Origin: Nannochloropsis oceanica
Taxonomy: Eukaryota; Sar; Eustigmatophyceae; Eustigmatales; Monodopsidaceae
NCBI GenBank assembly: GCA_004519485.1
Contig: CP038124.1
Location: 359,387-423,386, forward strand
DNA length: 64,000 bases
Reading direction: 5' to 3'
Made by a program: the position numbers and the translations under genes. The notes under the pieces were generated by a model. It had not been told where the DNA came from, did no database searches, and was given only the letters and a program-made list of their open reading frames with translations. Of the stretch, positions 35,401 to 45,517 are shown in pieces. Each line of letters opens with the position of its first letter. Positions within the stretch are counted from its first letter, which is position 1.

Positions 35401-35993
35401 GAGCCGCGCATTGAAGCAGCATAGATGAAAAACACATGTCACTCTTCCTCCCCTCTTCTCCCCTGCCTTCCCAGAAAACTTTTTTCCTCTTTCCCTCTAA
35501 AGCCATCGATTTCGAATCACTTTAATTTTTGAGTATATTTATTCGTTCACTATTGATTTATTTATGGACATTTCGAGGTGCTTACCGTAATCCTCACAGG
35601 AGGGGCATCCTCTCCCTCTTCTTCTCCTTCTCCCTCCTCGTCCTTCTCCGCACCGTCCCCGTGAAAGCTGCTGCTACTGCTGCTGTCGCTATCCCTTCCT
35701 TGCAGCCTGCGTGGAGGCAGGATAGGTGGCTGCTGCTGCTGCTGTCGCTTGGGTACCAGCGGGGGGCGACCTCTCCCATTTCGTGGAGAGAGCATTCTTG
35801 GGTTCAGCTGTTGCTCTTGCTGGTGCGATAGCTGCTGCCTCCGTTCCTCCTGCTGCCGTGGACGCTGCTGTGGCGCTGGCAGTACTGGGGCCCGACCTCC
35901 CCAGTCTCTAGGACTTGGAGGCAAGACTTGCTCAGCCTCGTCCTCGTCTTCTTCATCGTCTGCATCCAAGTGCAGCAATGGTGTCTTGCTCAT
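29406..35993 (-). CDS. full-size ABCG (PDR-like) transporter
   Basis: Six minus-strand exons (35993-35586, 35322/3-35017, 34848-33317, 33128-32771, 32657-29789, 29613-29406) join with matching phases to about 1893 aa. The order is NBD-TMD-NBD-TMD, as in full-size ABCG/pleiotropic-drug-resistance exporters, which use ATP to move hydrophobic compounds or lipids across a membrane. NBD1 has Walker A GPSGAGKST (about 207), signature ISGGQLRRVSIG (about 313) and Walker B VFVDEGTSGLD. NBD2 has GPSGAGKTT (about 1190), LSGGQRRRLSIG (about 1301) and LIFGDEITTGLD. H-loops lie in TIHQPSEAI and TIHQPSVEV, so both ATP sites look competent. TMD1 spans exons 3 to 5 (SLLYFAVYN...PITFVMMGSLTG) and TMD2 ends with WTRWGFQGLAISELKG. 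Glu-, Ser- and Gly-rich inserts enlarge the linkers. The exon 2 donor GTCCGT is atypical but phase-consistent. Confidence 0.9.
33129..33212 (+). repeat. long GGGA microsatellite in an intron
   Basis: About 84 nt of GGGA units, slightly interrupted, lie in intron 3 of the ABC transporter gene. On the coding strand it is the CCCT pyrimidine tract immediately upstream of the acceptor of exon 4. Confidence 0.9.
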
Positions 35994-36425
35994 GGCGTTT
36001 CTGTGTTCGTTTGTGGATGTGAAAGCGTACAGTTAATGAGTGAATGCCACAACGACGGGTCTATTGCACGTTCGTGTGTGACGTGTGTGTCTTTAAAAAA
36101 AAACGCGCGAAGAAACGACTTCTTCTCCCACATCGCACCAGCGCCGCATTTCATATTTACCGCGCCCTTACGAGGCGACAGAAATTCACGGACAGGCAGG
36201 TGAAAAGTGGCGGCAGCGCTACACCAAGCCGAATTATTTGATGGGATACTCCATTTTAATCCCCTGCATTTTTCCTTCTCCTCCTTTAACATGCAGGCAT
36301 ACAAACACGGCTGCCGCTAGCCAAGACCAGCAGGGGATTTCGAACGGACACTACTTACAGGCACTAGCAGCAATACCACTACCAGCACTAGCACAAGCAG
36401 CACGACCATCATTACCGCAACAAAA
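35994..36425. promoter_or_regulatory. 432-bp divergent promoter region
   Basis: This gap between the starts of the ABC transporter (-) and the CTD-phosphatase-like gene (+) must serve both. A poly-A tract near 36097-36105 and AGC/ACC-rich sequence near the plus-strand gene are the only visible features. Confidence 0.45.
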
Positions 36426-37915
36426 ATGTGTGGGCTTCTCTCGTATTCATCGTTGGGGTCATCCTTTACCAGCCTGCAGAGTGGGTGGGGGCCTGGGACG
36501 ACAGCAGCCGCCCTCCTCTGTCGTAGCCTCCGCCGGCCAAGCAGTAGTACCAGCAGCATCGGTACAAAGCAAATCACCAGCAGCAGCAGCAGCACAGCTA
36601 GTTATGGAGGATTATCACCGTTGTTGCTTTTGAAGAATGGTCGTGCAAGCACCAGCAGTCTGAGCAGTAAAAGGTCAGCCTGTCTGAAGAGCAGCAGCAG
36701 CAGCAACAGGAGCAGCACCAGCGGCATTGCGCTCCAAACATTATCAGCTACTAATACGCATCCGTCAAGCTTTGCATCTTGGCCGTCGCTGGGTGAAGGA
36801 GGGCAAATTGGACAACAGCACCGGCACCAGCGACGAAGTTTCTCAGTGCTGAAGAGAAGGGAGAGACTAACGGTGGTGGTGGTACGTGATCGAGGGTGTA
36901 ACGGCGAGTTGGCTAGCCGTTGTATTCTCTAAATTATCTCTTCTTTTCTATGTCTTTATCTATCTCAGGATATGGACGAATGCCTCCTCCATAGCAGGTT
37001 TGAGGAAGATATGCGCGACGAGCGTGGAAGGGACTTGGCACATCAATTGTTGCCCAACGGCGATAGTGAAAGTTTTCATTATCAGCACCAGAAGGAGATA
37101 GGAGAGGCCCTTGGGGATGTCCGGCATCGGAGCGTTGACTACTTCTGGCTGGAGCTGGAGGAGGGGGAGCGTGTGCGAGGTATGTTTGTTTGACCGTCTC
37201 CTCCATACGTCATTTAAATCCCGTTGGGGGCATATGGAAGTATAAACCTACCTTATTCATGTGCCGATTATCTTCCTGGTGGTGGCATTGTGCCGTGATT
37301 TTTCCTCAGCATGTAACAAGGCGCCTCACGTTTTCCCCTCCCTATCTCCCTCCTTCCCTCCCTTCTTCCCTCCTTCCCTCTCTCCCTGGACATGCAGTGA
37401 ACTTACGGCCCAAAGTGGATGAATTTTTGCAACGTCTGAGTGACGAACACGATGTGTTTATCTTCACGGCTGCCACGGAAACCTACGCATCCCCCGTACT
37501 GGACCGTCTGGATCCCACCGGATCTTTAATCCGCGGGCGTTTTTACCGGCCTTCGTGTTTATTCAAGAAGGGAATGTATTTGAAGGACTTGGGCAGGATC
37601 CAGAAGGGAATCAAGAAGGAGACATTGGAAAGGGTGGTGCTGGTTGACAATAATCCGGTCTCTTTCGTGGCCCAGCCCGACAATGGTATCCCTGTGCCTA
37701 GCTTCTACGACGACGTCAGTGACATGGCCTTGCCCCTGGTGAACGAGTTGATTGATGAGAAATTGAGTGCTGTTGAGGACGTGAGGCCAGTGCTACGGGA
37801 GCTGTTTGGGTTAGAGGCGCAGCTGGGGAAGGTGCGACGGCAACTGCTGGGAGAGGACGAGGACGAGAAGGGAAGGAGGGTGAGAAAGAGGGAGGAGAGG
37901 GAGGGGATGCAGTGA
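36426..37915 (+). CDS. CTD small phosphatase-like (FCP1/NIF-type HAD) protein
   Basis: Three exons (36426-36881, 36969-37179, 37398-37915) join in phase to 394 aa. The N-terminal 150 residues are Ser/Arg-rich without a clear domain. The catalytic HAD domain starts at exon 2 with VVVDMDECLLHSRF (about 150). It continues with VNLRPKVDEFLQRLS, the motif II region VFIFTAATETYA and VLVDNNPVSFVAQPDNGIP (motif III, about 306). This is the NLI-interacting-factor/SCP/Dullard family, which removes phosphate from Ser or Thr, often on the RNA polymerase II tail. The usual DLDETL is DMDECL here, so Thr is replaced by Cys at the fifth position. Both catalytic Asp residues are present. A Tim50-type mitochondrial role is an alternative because the N-terminus is Arg/Ser-rich. 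The start at 36426 is the first Met of the long frame. Confidence 0.82.
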
Positions 37916-39228
37916 CACTCTTTCTGCTCTTGCTTTGGTTTGTCTGATGGGAAAGAAGGGGAATAAGGGAACGCAGAATATGGATTCAATGACAAGAAAC
38001 GGCTGGATTAAACAAAATGTTCAAAGACGGCTTTCGCGTGTAGCAGAGCGGCCTTTTAAATTTTCAAATAGCACGCACGTGTTTCCTGCGCTCACACACC
38101 CATTCGATGTCATGCCTCTTCACGATGGGCGGGTAAGTGGGGGGGTATATGCGTAAGGGAGAGAGGACCATGAGTCATCGGGTGAAAAGGAGTCGATGAA
38201 CGGATGGATCGGATCGGAAAGAAAAAAGTAAGCGAGAGAAAGGGACGCCGGAGGAACTTGTGTCTTGTTGTTTTTGTTCTATTTTCCGCGGTTGGCCACC
38301 ACACAGTAGTTTTAATCTCTCTCTCCTGTATTCAAATAAACTATAGCGTATTGAAGATAAGCTCTCTAGTCTCTACTCTACTCTAATGCTTCGTTTCAGT
38401 GGTGGTATTTTAATTTTTTTATAAATCATTCGGTGAAAATACGGGTGGGGCTGTCAATGTCTGCCTTCCTTCCTTTTCGTCAGGGGTATCACCTTCCGTC
38501 TCCCCCTTCGCTCTTGTCGGTAGTTTCTGACAATTGCGAACGGGTGGTTGGTGTGTATCTAGTAATATTATTATCTCTGTCTCTCCTCCACACAATGTTT
38601 GCAGAAGGTCGCCGTCGCGATTTTCGACTCGTCATGGCCTAAGCTAAAGATTGGATTCTACACTCTGAAATCTCAATTCCAAGTAATTCGATTTATAAAT
38701 CTCCGGTTTTTAAAGAATCCGTTTTCCTCTCCGTCTCGCTTTGCCTTCAACCACATAAAGTGGGCCTCTCATTTTTCTCTCTTTCTCTCTTTCTCTCTCT
38801 CTGTTTCCTCCACCTCGTCGTCCTCTTCCTACAGTCATTCTCATCAGGAACTTTGTTTTTTATATGTCGACCGAATCACGAAACTAGAATACTAGGGGTT
38901 TCGATTCATATCGGAATCTATCTCACATTGGTATCTTCCCTCTCTTTTCTCTCCCTACCCCTATAATACTTGAATTGCATGCTTCCGACCTCTCTCTCTC
39001 TCTTTATGACTCTCGGTCTCTCCCTCCTCCCTCCCTCCATTCCTTTCTCCTTTTCTTGTCTCCTTGCTCTTGTTATCTTGCTCTTGGTTCTCACGTTGTG
39101 GTCTACTCTACCCTATACCCTACCATCTCTCCCTAAGGGAATCAATACATGGACCGACATTGTCTTGAAATAATTCTTACATACATATTTCGACTTAGAA
39201 ATCGTTTGTATCATTTCACTCTTCACTC
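37916..39228. other. convergent intergenic gap, pyrimidine- and AT-rich
   Basis: The gap separates the 3' ends of the phosphatase gene (+) and kinase gene 1 (-). From about 38330 it is T- and CT-rich with many TCTCT runs. No coding or RNA gene was recognised. Confidence 0.5.
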
Positions 39229-41549
39229 TTATTGCGCCAGCATCAGAGACGCCCGCACTGGACTCAATGACTTCATCTTTCTCTCCTCTCCTCTCTCTCG
39301 CTCCTTCTCCTCCACCAACCCAGCCACACTCGTCGCCGGGGGCAGCAATTCCAGCAAAGGCTCATGATCCTCTTTCCCGTATTTTCCCTTCCTCCTTTCC
39401 CCCTCCTCCTCCTCCTCCTCCTCCTCCTCCTCCTCCTCCCTCCCTCCTCCCCCGGTGCACAGGACCGAAGTCTCATCCCCAACAGTCGTCGTGGGCGACC
39501 AACACTCACTTTCCCCCTCCTCCCCTTCCTGCTTCCCCCCTTCCTCCTCCTCCGCTTGCCTCCCTCCTGCCTGAACCCACTCGACCCCCATGAGCTCTTC
39601 CAGGGTTATCCGCTCCTTTACGTCCGCACAGAGCATCCGACACAGCAGGTTGGGGAGGGAAGGAGGGAGCACCAGCCCATATTCCTGGCTGTAGTACGAG
39701 AGGAGGCCAGGGGCGCCGTTGAGAGCCAGGAGGTGAAATGCCTCGTCGGTCGGGCCTCGGTAGAGAGGCCGGCCGGTGAGGAGCATGTACAAACAGACGC
39801 CCAAGGACCAGACATCCGCTGCGTGAGGATCGAAGAAGGAGGAGGAGGGCCCGTGGGTGTTGTTATAGACGCATTCCGGGGCAGCGTAGCTGGGCTTGCC
39901 CCCTGAAGGGCCAGGGGAGGAAGGAAGGGAGGAGGTGGAGGAGGGAGAGTGGTAGGACGGGGTATAGCGCGCCATTTCGAGGTCGATGAGACGGCAGTGG
40001 AGGTTGGCCAAAGGTCTCCCTTCCTCCTTCCCTTCCTCCTTCTTCTGAACCTCTGCAGCACCAGCCGCAGCGCTCTTCCTCCTCTTGTTTTTGCTGCTGC
40101 TGCTGCTGCTAGTAGTGGTCGGGTCGTAAAGCATCACATTCTCCAAGGAGACGTCTCCGTGGCTCAGCCCGTGTTTTTTCATGTGCATTAGCCCTTGGCA
40201 CAGCTGGTAGAAGAACTGCTGGACGTTAAGCTCGGGCAGGCCGTTGGGATGGGCCACAACGGCATCAAACAGCTCGCCCCCCTCGGCGAAGGGGAAGACA
40301 AGATAAAGGAACTCCTGGACGTGCGGAAGGGAGGGAAGGAAGGAAGGAGGGAAGGAGGAAGATAAGGCACATGTAGTGGCTGAATCCGTATGGAGGAAAA
40401 GAGAGAAGTGGGAGGAAGGGAGGGAGGGAGGGAGGGAGGGAGGGAAGGAGGGAGGGAAGGAGGGAGGGAGAGCGCCTAGCCTACCTCATCTTCCATCGCT
40501 TCCAGCAAAGGCATCACATTCGGATGGGTCGGGCTTCGCGCCAATAGTTCCAGTGCTGTCAATTCTCCAACATGATGGCCTGGAAGGAGGGTGGAAGGGA
40601 TGGAGGACGAAGAACAAGCAGCACGTCCAGCAGCAGCATGTCGGTGGACCCATGCCCGTTGCACGATCTTGATGGCAACCTTCTTGTCAGAGGAGGAGGA
40701 GAGGGAAGAGGAGGAGGGAGGGGGGAAAGGCCGGGCGACCATGACGTGGGTCTGGGGCTTGCAGTGGTTGGAGTCGCCGATGGGGGCCAGGAGGAGGTAG
40801 GACCGTTGGGAGTGTAGGGAAAGCAGGGAGTGTAACGGCTGGAAGGAAGTGAAAGGAGAGGAGGGGATAGTGATCGTTAGCGGGGCTAGACCGGAATTAA
40901 TGTCGTTGTTGTGGGCATTATTCCTACGGCTGCTGCTGCTGCTGCTGCTCCTCGTCCTCCTTCTGCTGCTGTTGCAGAGGTGGGCGGTTTCGGTGAAATG
41001 GATACAAGGGGAGCTGCTTGGGACCGTACAGGGGGATGACATCCAGCAGGAGGAGGAGGTTGAAGAGGAGGAGGTGGTGGAGGAAGGGTGTGAGGACGAG
41101 GGCGAAGGGAAGGTGGGCGAGACGACTGCGTCGACACCACAGTGCAAATAGGTATAGGGGTCGCAAAGTCCCGTATCGATGGTTAAAAAAGGCAAGGGTT
41201 TGTTATTGACAGTGCTGTTGTTGTGGCGATTGTCGTGTATGGTGTTGTGCGTGGTGTTGTTGCTTGGAGGCGGGCTCGGTAGGCAGGTGCTGCAGGTGGG
41301 GTAACCCCCAGAGGCCACGGCGCATGGAGAGGTGAGATGACGCTTGAGTGCTTCAGCAGTAGGGACACAGCACTTGCTGCTGCCGCCGGTGGTAGTGAAG
41401 CTACAGCTGCACGCGTCCAGGAGGAGCGCGGCTTGTACGTACGCGGCTTGGGTCTCGTTTCCCCACAGGGTTTCGCTGCCATCGCTGTCACCGCTGCCAC
41501 AATGGCTGGAGTAGATGGGACTGTTGCCGTTATTGTGGTCACCTCGCAT
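39229..41549 (-). CDS. Ser/Thr-kinase-like protein 1 with HGD and DLE motifs
   Basis: Two minus-strand exons (41549-40485, 40314-39229) join in phase 0 to 716 aa. Residues 1-265 are Ser/Thr/Cys/Asn-rich. The kinase domain follows: KVAIKIV supplies the beta-3 Lys (about 305), HVGELTALELL the C-helix Glu, and YLVFPFAEGGELFDAV the hinge. The catalytic loop is LSHGDVSLENVML and the metal-binding site RLIDLEMAR. Later motifs are YAAPECV and DVWSLGVCLYMLLTGRPLY. HRD is therefore HGD and DFG is DLE, while the key Lys, both Asp and Asn remain, so activity is possible. It belongs with the genes at 48566-52234 and 56780-59178. A long low-complexity insert sits between catalytic loop and DLE. The intron follows AMEDE, just before the hinge, unlike the position in the two paralogues. 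An upstream exon cannot be excluded. Confidence 0.82.
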
Positions 41550-42288
41550 GGTAGGAGATTGGTCCTGTTGTTAGATGGATGCAATTAGTTTGATAAAGTG
41601 AGTGTGTGCGTATGTGCGTGTGCGCAACGCTCTTGGGGTTGCGTTTCCGTCTTTAGATGCGGTCGTAATGCGAACGCGGCAGCTTTTGAGGGAGCTGAGA
41701 CCATCCAATAAAGAGAGCGCGCATGAATATTCGCTTGGACATTTGGAAGTGCAGACAGCATTTAATGAATGTCGCCCTGTGTGAATTGACACCCAAAGAA
41801 GAAAAGCTTGTCGAACGAACGAGCTTCAATTGCTTCTAAGGACACACAAGAAGCAGCGAAGGGGAAACGGAATCAATCACCTCACGAATGGGCGAGACGC
41901 CTGCTCGCTCTCCATCTCGTCGTCAGTTAAGACATGGCATTGTTGACCACAGAAAATGTGCCGTGCGAGAGCGTGGAAAAAAGATGTAGAAATCTCAGTG
42001 CAAGTTGGGATAGAGTGGGAATGAACACGTGCGTGTCTTCTCGTCAGAGGTCCACTCCTCTCCCGAGAAGACATAAAAGAGCCGAGAAAAGGGCTTCACT
42101 CTTAGTGATAAACGGGGCCCTGTCGCGCTCCTTGCAGCAACGGCTTGCCTTCATATTCTAATCTGTACCAAAGGAACAAAGCGAAAACACACCAGACGTC
42201 GAATGGGAAGGTGTCCCAAATGTCCGGAGAAAAGAGTGTCAAAGTGGCTAAGGCTGGGGGTAAGGGAGAGAGGAAAATGGTGAAGTGC

Positions 42289-42407
42289 GTCTCTCGAGTT
42301 GCTCTCTCTCGATGCCCCACCACGTCTCAGGGCCTACTTTCTGTCCACCTGTCGCGATCCATCTTGGATTGGCCTGGGTAACAAATGCAACACTCATTGC
42401 CCTGAAA
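42289..42407 (+). repeat. inverted repeat, left arm (pairs with 43331-43463)
   Basis: This 119-nt segment from GTCTCTCGAGTTG to CATTGCCCTGAAA is the reverse complement of 43331-43463 at roughly 90% identity by eye, apart from a gap of about 14 nt. The longest shared block is CTTGGATTGGCCTGGGTAAC with its flanks. Confidence 0.88.
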
Positions 42408-43330
42408 TTATAAATCATCGAAAATTATACGCGTGTTTTTTGTGTCACTTATGGCCTTTAGGGTGGTTTGACTACGTCCCATATTCAGGACCGCATTTGA
42501 GTACGCACTGTCGTCGTACGTACCTTACTGCGGGTTTCTCTCCCTCCCAAAAGAAATCCGAAACATGCGGAGACGACCGATCACCCACCTCCCTATCCCT
42601 AGCTACTCACCTTCATGGTATACCTTATATATTGCAAGCGCGGTTGCGTCTTTTGAGTGATGCACGTTTATTCATTTTCCATGTAGCGCGTGCTCGCCCA
42701 AATTGAAGACAGTGCTTCTGAAGCGACGAAAATCGACAGGAAAGCGAGGAATAAAAAATATGACTCAGGCTCGAAAAAAGCATTTCTTTAGTACCAATTG
42801 GCAAGTAAAGGTGCCAATGAAGTGACCAATGAAATTTTTTTGTAGTTCTCACTCTTGAGTGAAGTGACGGACGATCGCATGAAGAACGATGGGCAACGGA
42901 AGAGCAGCGAAAGAACGATCAAGACCTTGACAAAAAGGGCGCTTTGGCGGCTTGTGGGATATGCAGGGTACACGAGAAATTCAACATGTAATTTCGGGGA
43001 GCAACAGCGTGTGTGTGATCGTAAGGATTTATGTGCGTGTGAGTTTGTGTGCCTTTTGTTGCCTTGCTTGTGAGACCCATGTTCGCTCTTTCCCCTCCTT
43101 CCCCATCGTCCTCCCCATCACACGCCCTTTCGCCCTTCACCCCCTTTCACGTCCCCATTCGTAAACCATTTTTTTCTCTAGAGCGTCAAGAGGCTCCATA
43201 TTTCTTTAACATACTTGTGCACAGGGGGTTGTGTATTTCTTTTTGACCCACAGGCCATGGGAGGTCCAATGGTCCAGGCGCCATGTCGGCACTTAAAACA
43301 TATGCATGATCCTCGAATGATCATCCACAT

Positions 43331-43463
43331 TTTCAGGGCAATGGGTGTTGTATTTGTTACCCAGGCCAATCCAAGGTGGATTGCGACAGGTGCACATAGC
43401 GGCGGCTGTGGAAAGTAGGCTCTGAGGCGTGGTGGGGCTTCGAGAGAGCGCAACTCGAGAGAC
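43331..43463 (-). repeat. inverted repeat, right arm (pairs with 42289-42407)
   Basis: This is the reverse-complement partner of the left arm, with an extra segment of about 14 nt. The arms are about 920 bp apart. Their divergence suggests an older event than the 10.7/11.5-kb repeat. Confidence 0.88.
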
Positions 43464-43523
43464 GAAAAATGGTTTTACGCACAGAGGAGCTGAGTGTGCG
43501 CATCACGATCCTATGTCAAAATT

Positions 43524-44387
43524 TTACAAGCCAGGGTAGCAGGGCAAGAAACCTTGACACTCTCGTGCCCCACATCGACACACTCTCTGTCCTTCACTCC
43601 TTCCCTCCCCGTACGCAAAAGTCAACTCCTCTCCCACCTTAACTTCCCTGCTGGTAAAGAGGCATAGGCGGGGCAACAACCCCCCGTCTCTGACGCAGGC
43701 TATCTTTAGATTGGGCGCACAGGAGTGGTTAAAAAAACGAGATACGTTCCCCTTCTGGGTGGCGTCAAGGGAGGTACGAAGGAGGAAGCATGACCCCTCC
43801 TCCAGAAGGGTTAGAAGGTAGTTGTGCTGCTCCTGCTTCGGCGGCTGCCGCAATTGTTGCTGTATGCGCGATTGCTCCTCCGCTCCCCGGTCTTTAGTAC
43901 CGGCAGCAACTACAGCAGAGTTGGCGTGTGCATGAGAATGAGCGAGGGAAGGAGAGCAAGCCATCTGCTTGTCGTAGAGAGCCAAACGATGACGGGCCTC
44001 CTCGGTTCCAATTAACTCCCCTACGTACTCGGCCACAAATGTATCGGGAGGGAGGGAGGGAAGGAAGGAGGGGGGGGGGGGTGAAGAAGACACCCCAGCC
44101 CTTGCCGGTGGTGTATCGGAGTTGAAGGACTGGGGGAGGACGGATTTGGGTGGGACGGAGGCTGCAACGCTTGGTGGGGCAACGGCAGCGGGCGGAACAT
44201 TCAAACTCAAATGTCGACAGGGGTAGAAGGGAGGAGGAGAGCGGCTGCCTTGAGGGAGCATTGGAGGCGTCGTTGATTCTCTTTGTGGTGTGGCGACTGA
44301 TTCGGTGGGCCCGGCGAAAGCATGGGCAGGAGGCATCCTGGCAACAAGACGGGATACCACCATCACTACATTGTTGTTGGCAATCGC

Positions 44388-44422
<35 letters not shown>

Positions 44423-44882
44423 TTGCTAGGCTCACCACAATTACAACCCCCCCCAACCTCCCCCTCCTCCTCTTCCTCTTCCTCCCCCTCCTCCTCCTCT
44501 CCTTTTGCCTCCTCCTCCTTTCTCCTCTTTACTGGCAGCAGGCGCCGATTTTGTGTCCCTGGCGGCATCACCACGGCGTCGATCCATTCAAAACCAGACG
44601 GAAGAAAAGGTAAGGGAGAAACGCCCAGTGAAGAGGGTGGAGGGAAACATGGCAGAGGAGAGTGAAGCAGGCTTTGGCCCCGGGTGATGTCGGCTTGCAA
44701 GACGCTGTTGTGGAGAATGAGAAGAGGAATGGTGAGACATGAAGTACAACATCAGGACCTCTTGCTGAAGGAAAAGCTTACCTTATGAAGGCTCCCGCTA
44801 CTTTGTAGAGGTGGTGGGACGTGAGAAGGAGACGACCCAGGTCCATCAGGTCCAGATAAGAGAGGCAGCAATCCGGCACCAT
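43524..44882 (-). CDS. SUV39/SUVH-type SET-domain methyltransferase with F-box-like start (frame break at poly-G)
   Basis: Two minus-strand exons (44882-44782, 44704-43524) give about 427 aa if one reading-frame change at 44070-44081 is allowed. The first exon encodes an F-box-like helix pair (MVPDCCLSYLDLMDLGRLLL). Exon 2 begins with ADITRGQSLL and GFEWIDAVV, as in SUV39/G9a/SUVH proteins. The pre-SET is Cys-rich (GGGCNCGE...CPCFRRA...FECSARCRCPTKRCS). The SET domain shows TGKGWGV, DTFVAEYVGELIG, RFFNHSCAPNL and ELTFAYG, and the post-SET is CRCGARECQGF. This family methylates histone H3, usually at Lys9. TGKGWGV and DTFVAEYVG lie in frames differing by one nucleotide, on either side of a 12-G run, with no usable GT-AG intron between them. 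Assembly error is the simplest explanation. Upstream exons before 44882 are possible. Confidence 0.78.
44070..44081 (+). repeat. 12-G homopolymer at a frame change
   Basis: The run lies inside the SET domain gene exactly where the reading frame must shift by one nucleotide to continue the conserved domain. Confidence 0.85.
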
Positions 44883-45426
44883 TGTCAATGATGTAGTCCT
44901 GCTGCAATGGGTAAGGTATGTTTTGTTATAGATGCCGCTGCTCGTGGTATTGGGGATGGTGGTAGGAACGCTTTTCTGAGCGGTATGGAGTCCCCGTCTC
45001 TTTTGCGAGGTTCGATAAGCTGGTGCAACCATGGTCTTGTAGGCGATAGACGCGATGGTCGTCTAGGAGAATATGCAGGAGCACCAAGAGGCGATAGGTG
45101 ATGAGGGGCAAGCAGAGGAGCAGGGGCAGGGAGAAGGAGGAAGGGGCTGGGCTCGTCGTCTTTTCAAGAGGAGGTTGGTGTCGTCGTCGTCAAATCACCT
45201 CCGCAATAAACAGGTTTTGGGGAGTTGTCTCTGTGTCGAGAGGTTTAGTATCCGTGTCAGTGGGAAGAGTGAGCAAGTGTGTGATTGTCAGGGTAGATGT
45301 GGGTAGCTGACTTCAATTTCGTAAGGCGTCAGTCATGCAAATCGCCGCCGCCTTGAAAATGGTAACAGACGACATAAATCTCATACACCAAACACATATT
45401 TCCCCCTTTCACGACATCATCACAGT
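44883..45426. promoter_or_regulatory. divergent gap between SET and CCCH-Nudix genes
   Basis: This gap of about 540 bp separates divergent starts. It could also hold an unrecognised upstream exon of the SET gene, since its first called exon is only 101 nt. Confidence 0.4.
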
Positions 45427-45485
45427 ATGTCAAGCTTGGCCATCACCACTGCCAGTAGCAGCAACGCAAGCAGCAGCAACAGAAG

Positions 45486-45517
<32 letters not shown>

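Larger units (their letters stand above)
41550..43523. other. intergenic gap carrying a diverged inverted repeat
   Basis: Nearly 2 kb lies between the 5' end of kinase gene 1 and the 3' end of the SUV39-type gene. Apart from the two inverted-repeat arms listed below, no gene is supported. Reading frames at 42299 and 43178 are simply the same repeat read from either arm. Confidence 0.6.

Noticed and set aside
42299-43453. Two short frames on opposite strands with similar peptides (APPRLRAYF)
   Set aside because: They are the two arms of the inverted repeat read in the same frame, not two small genes.
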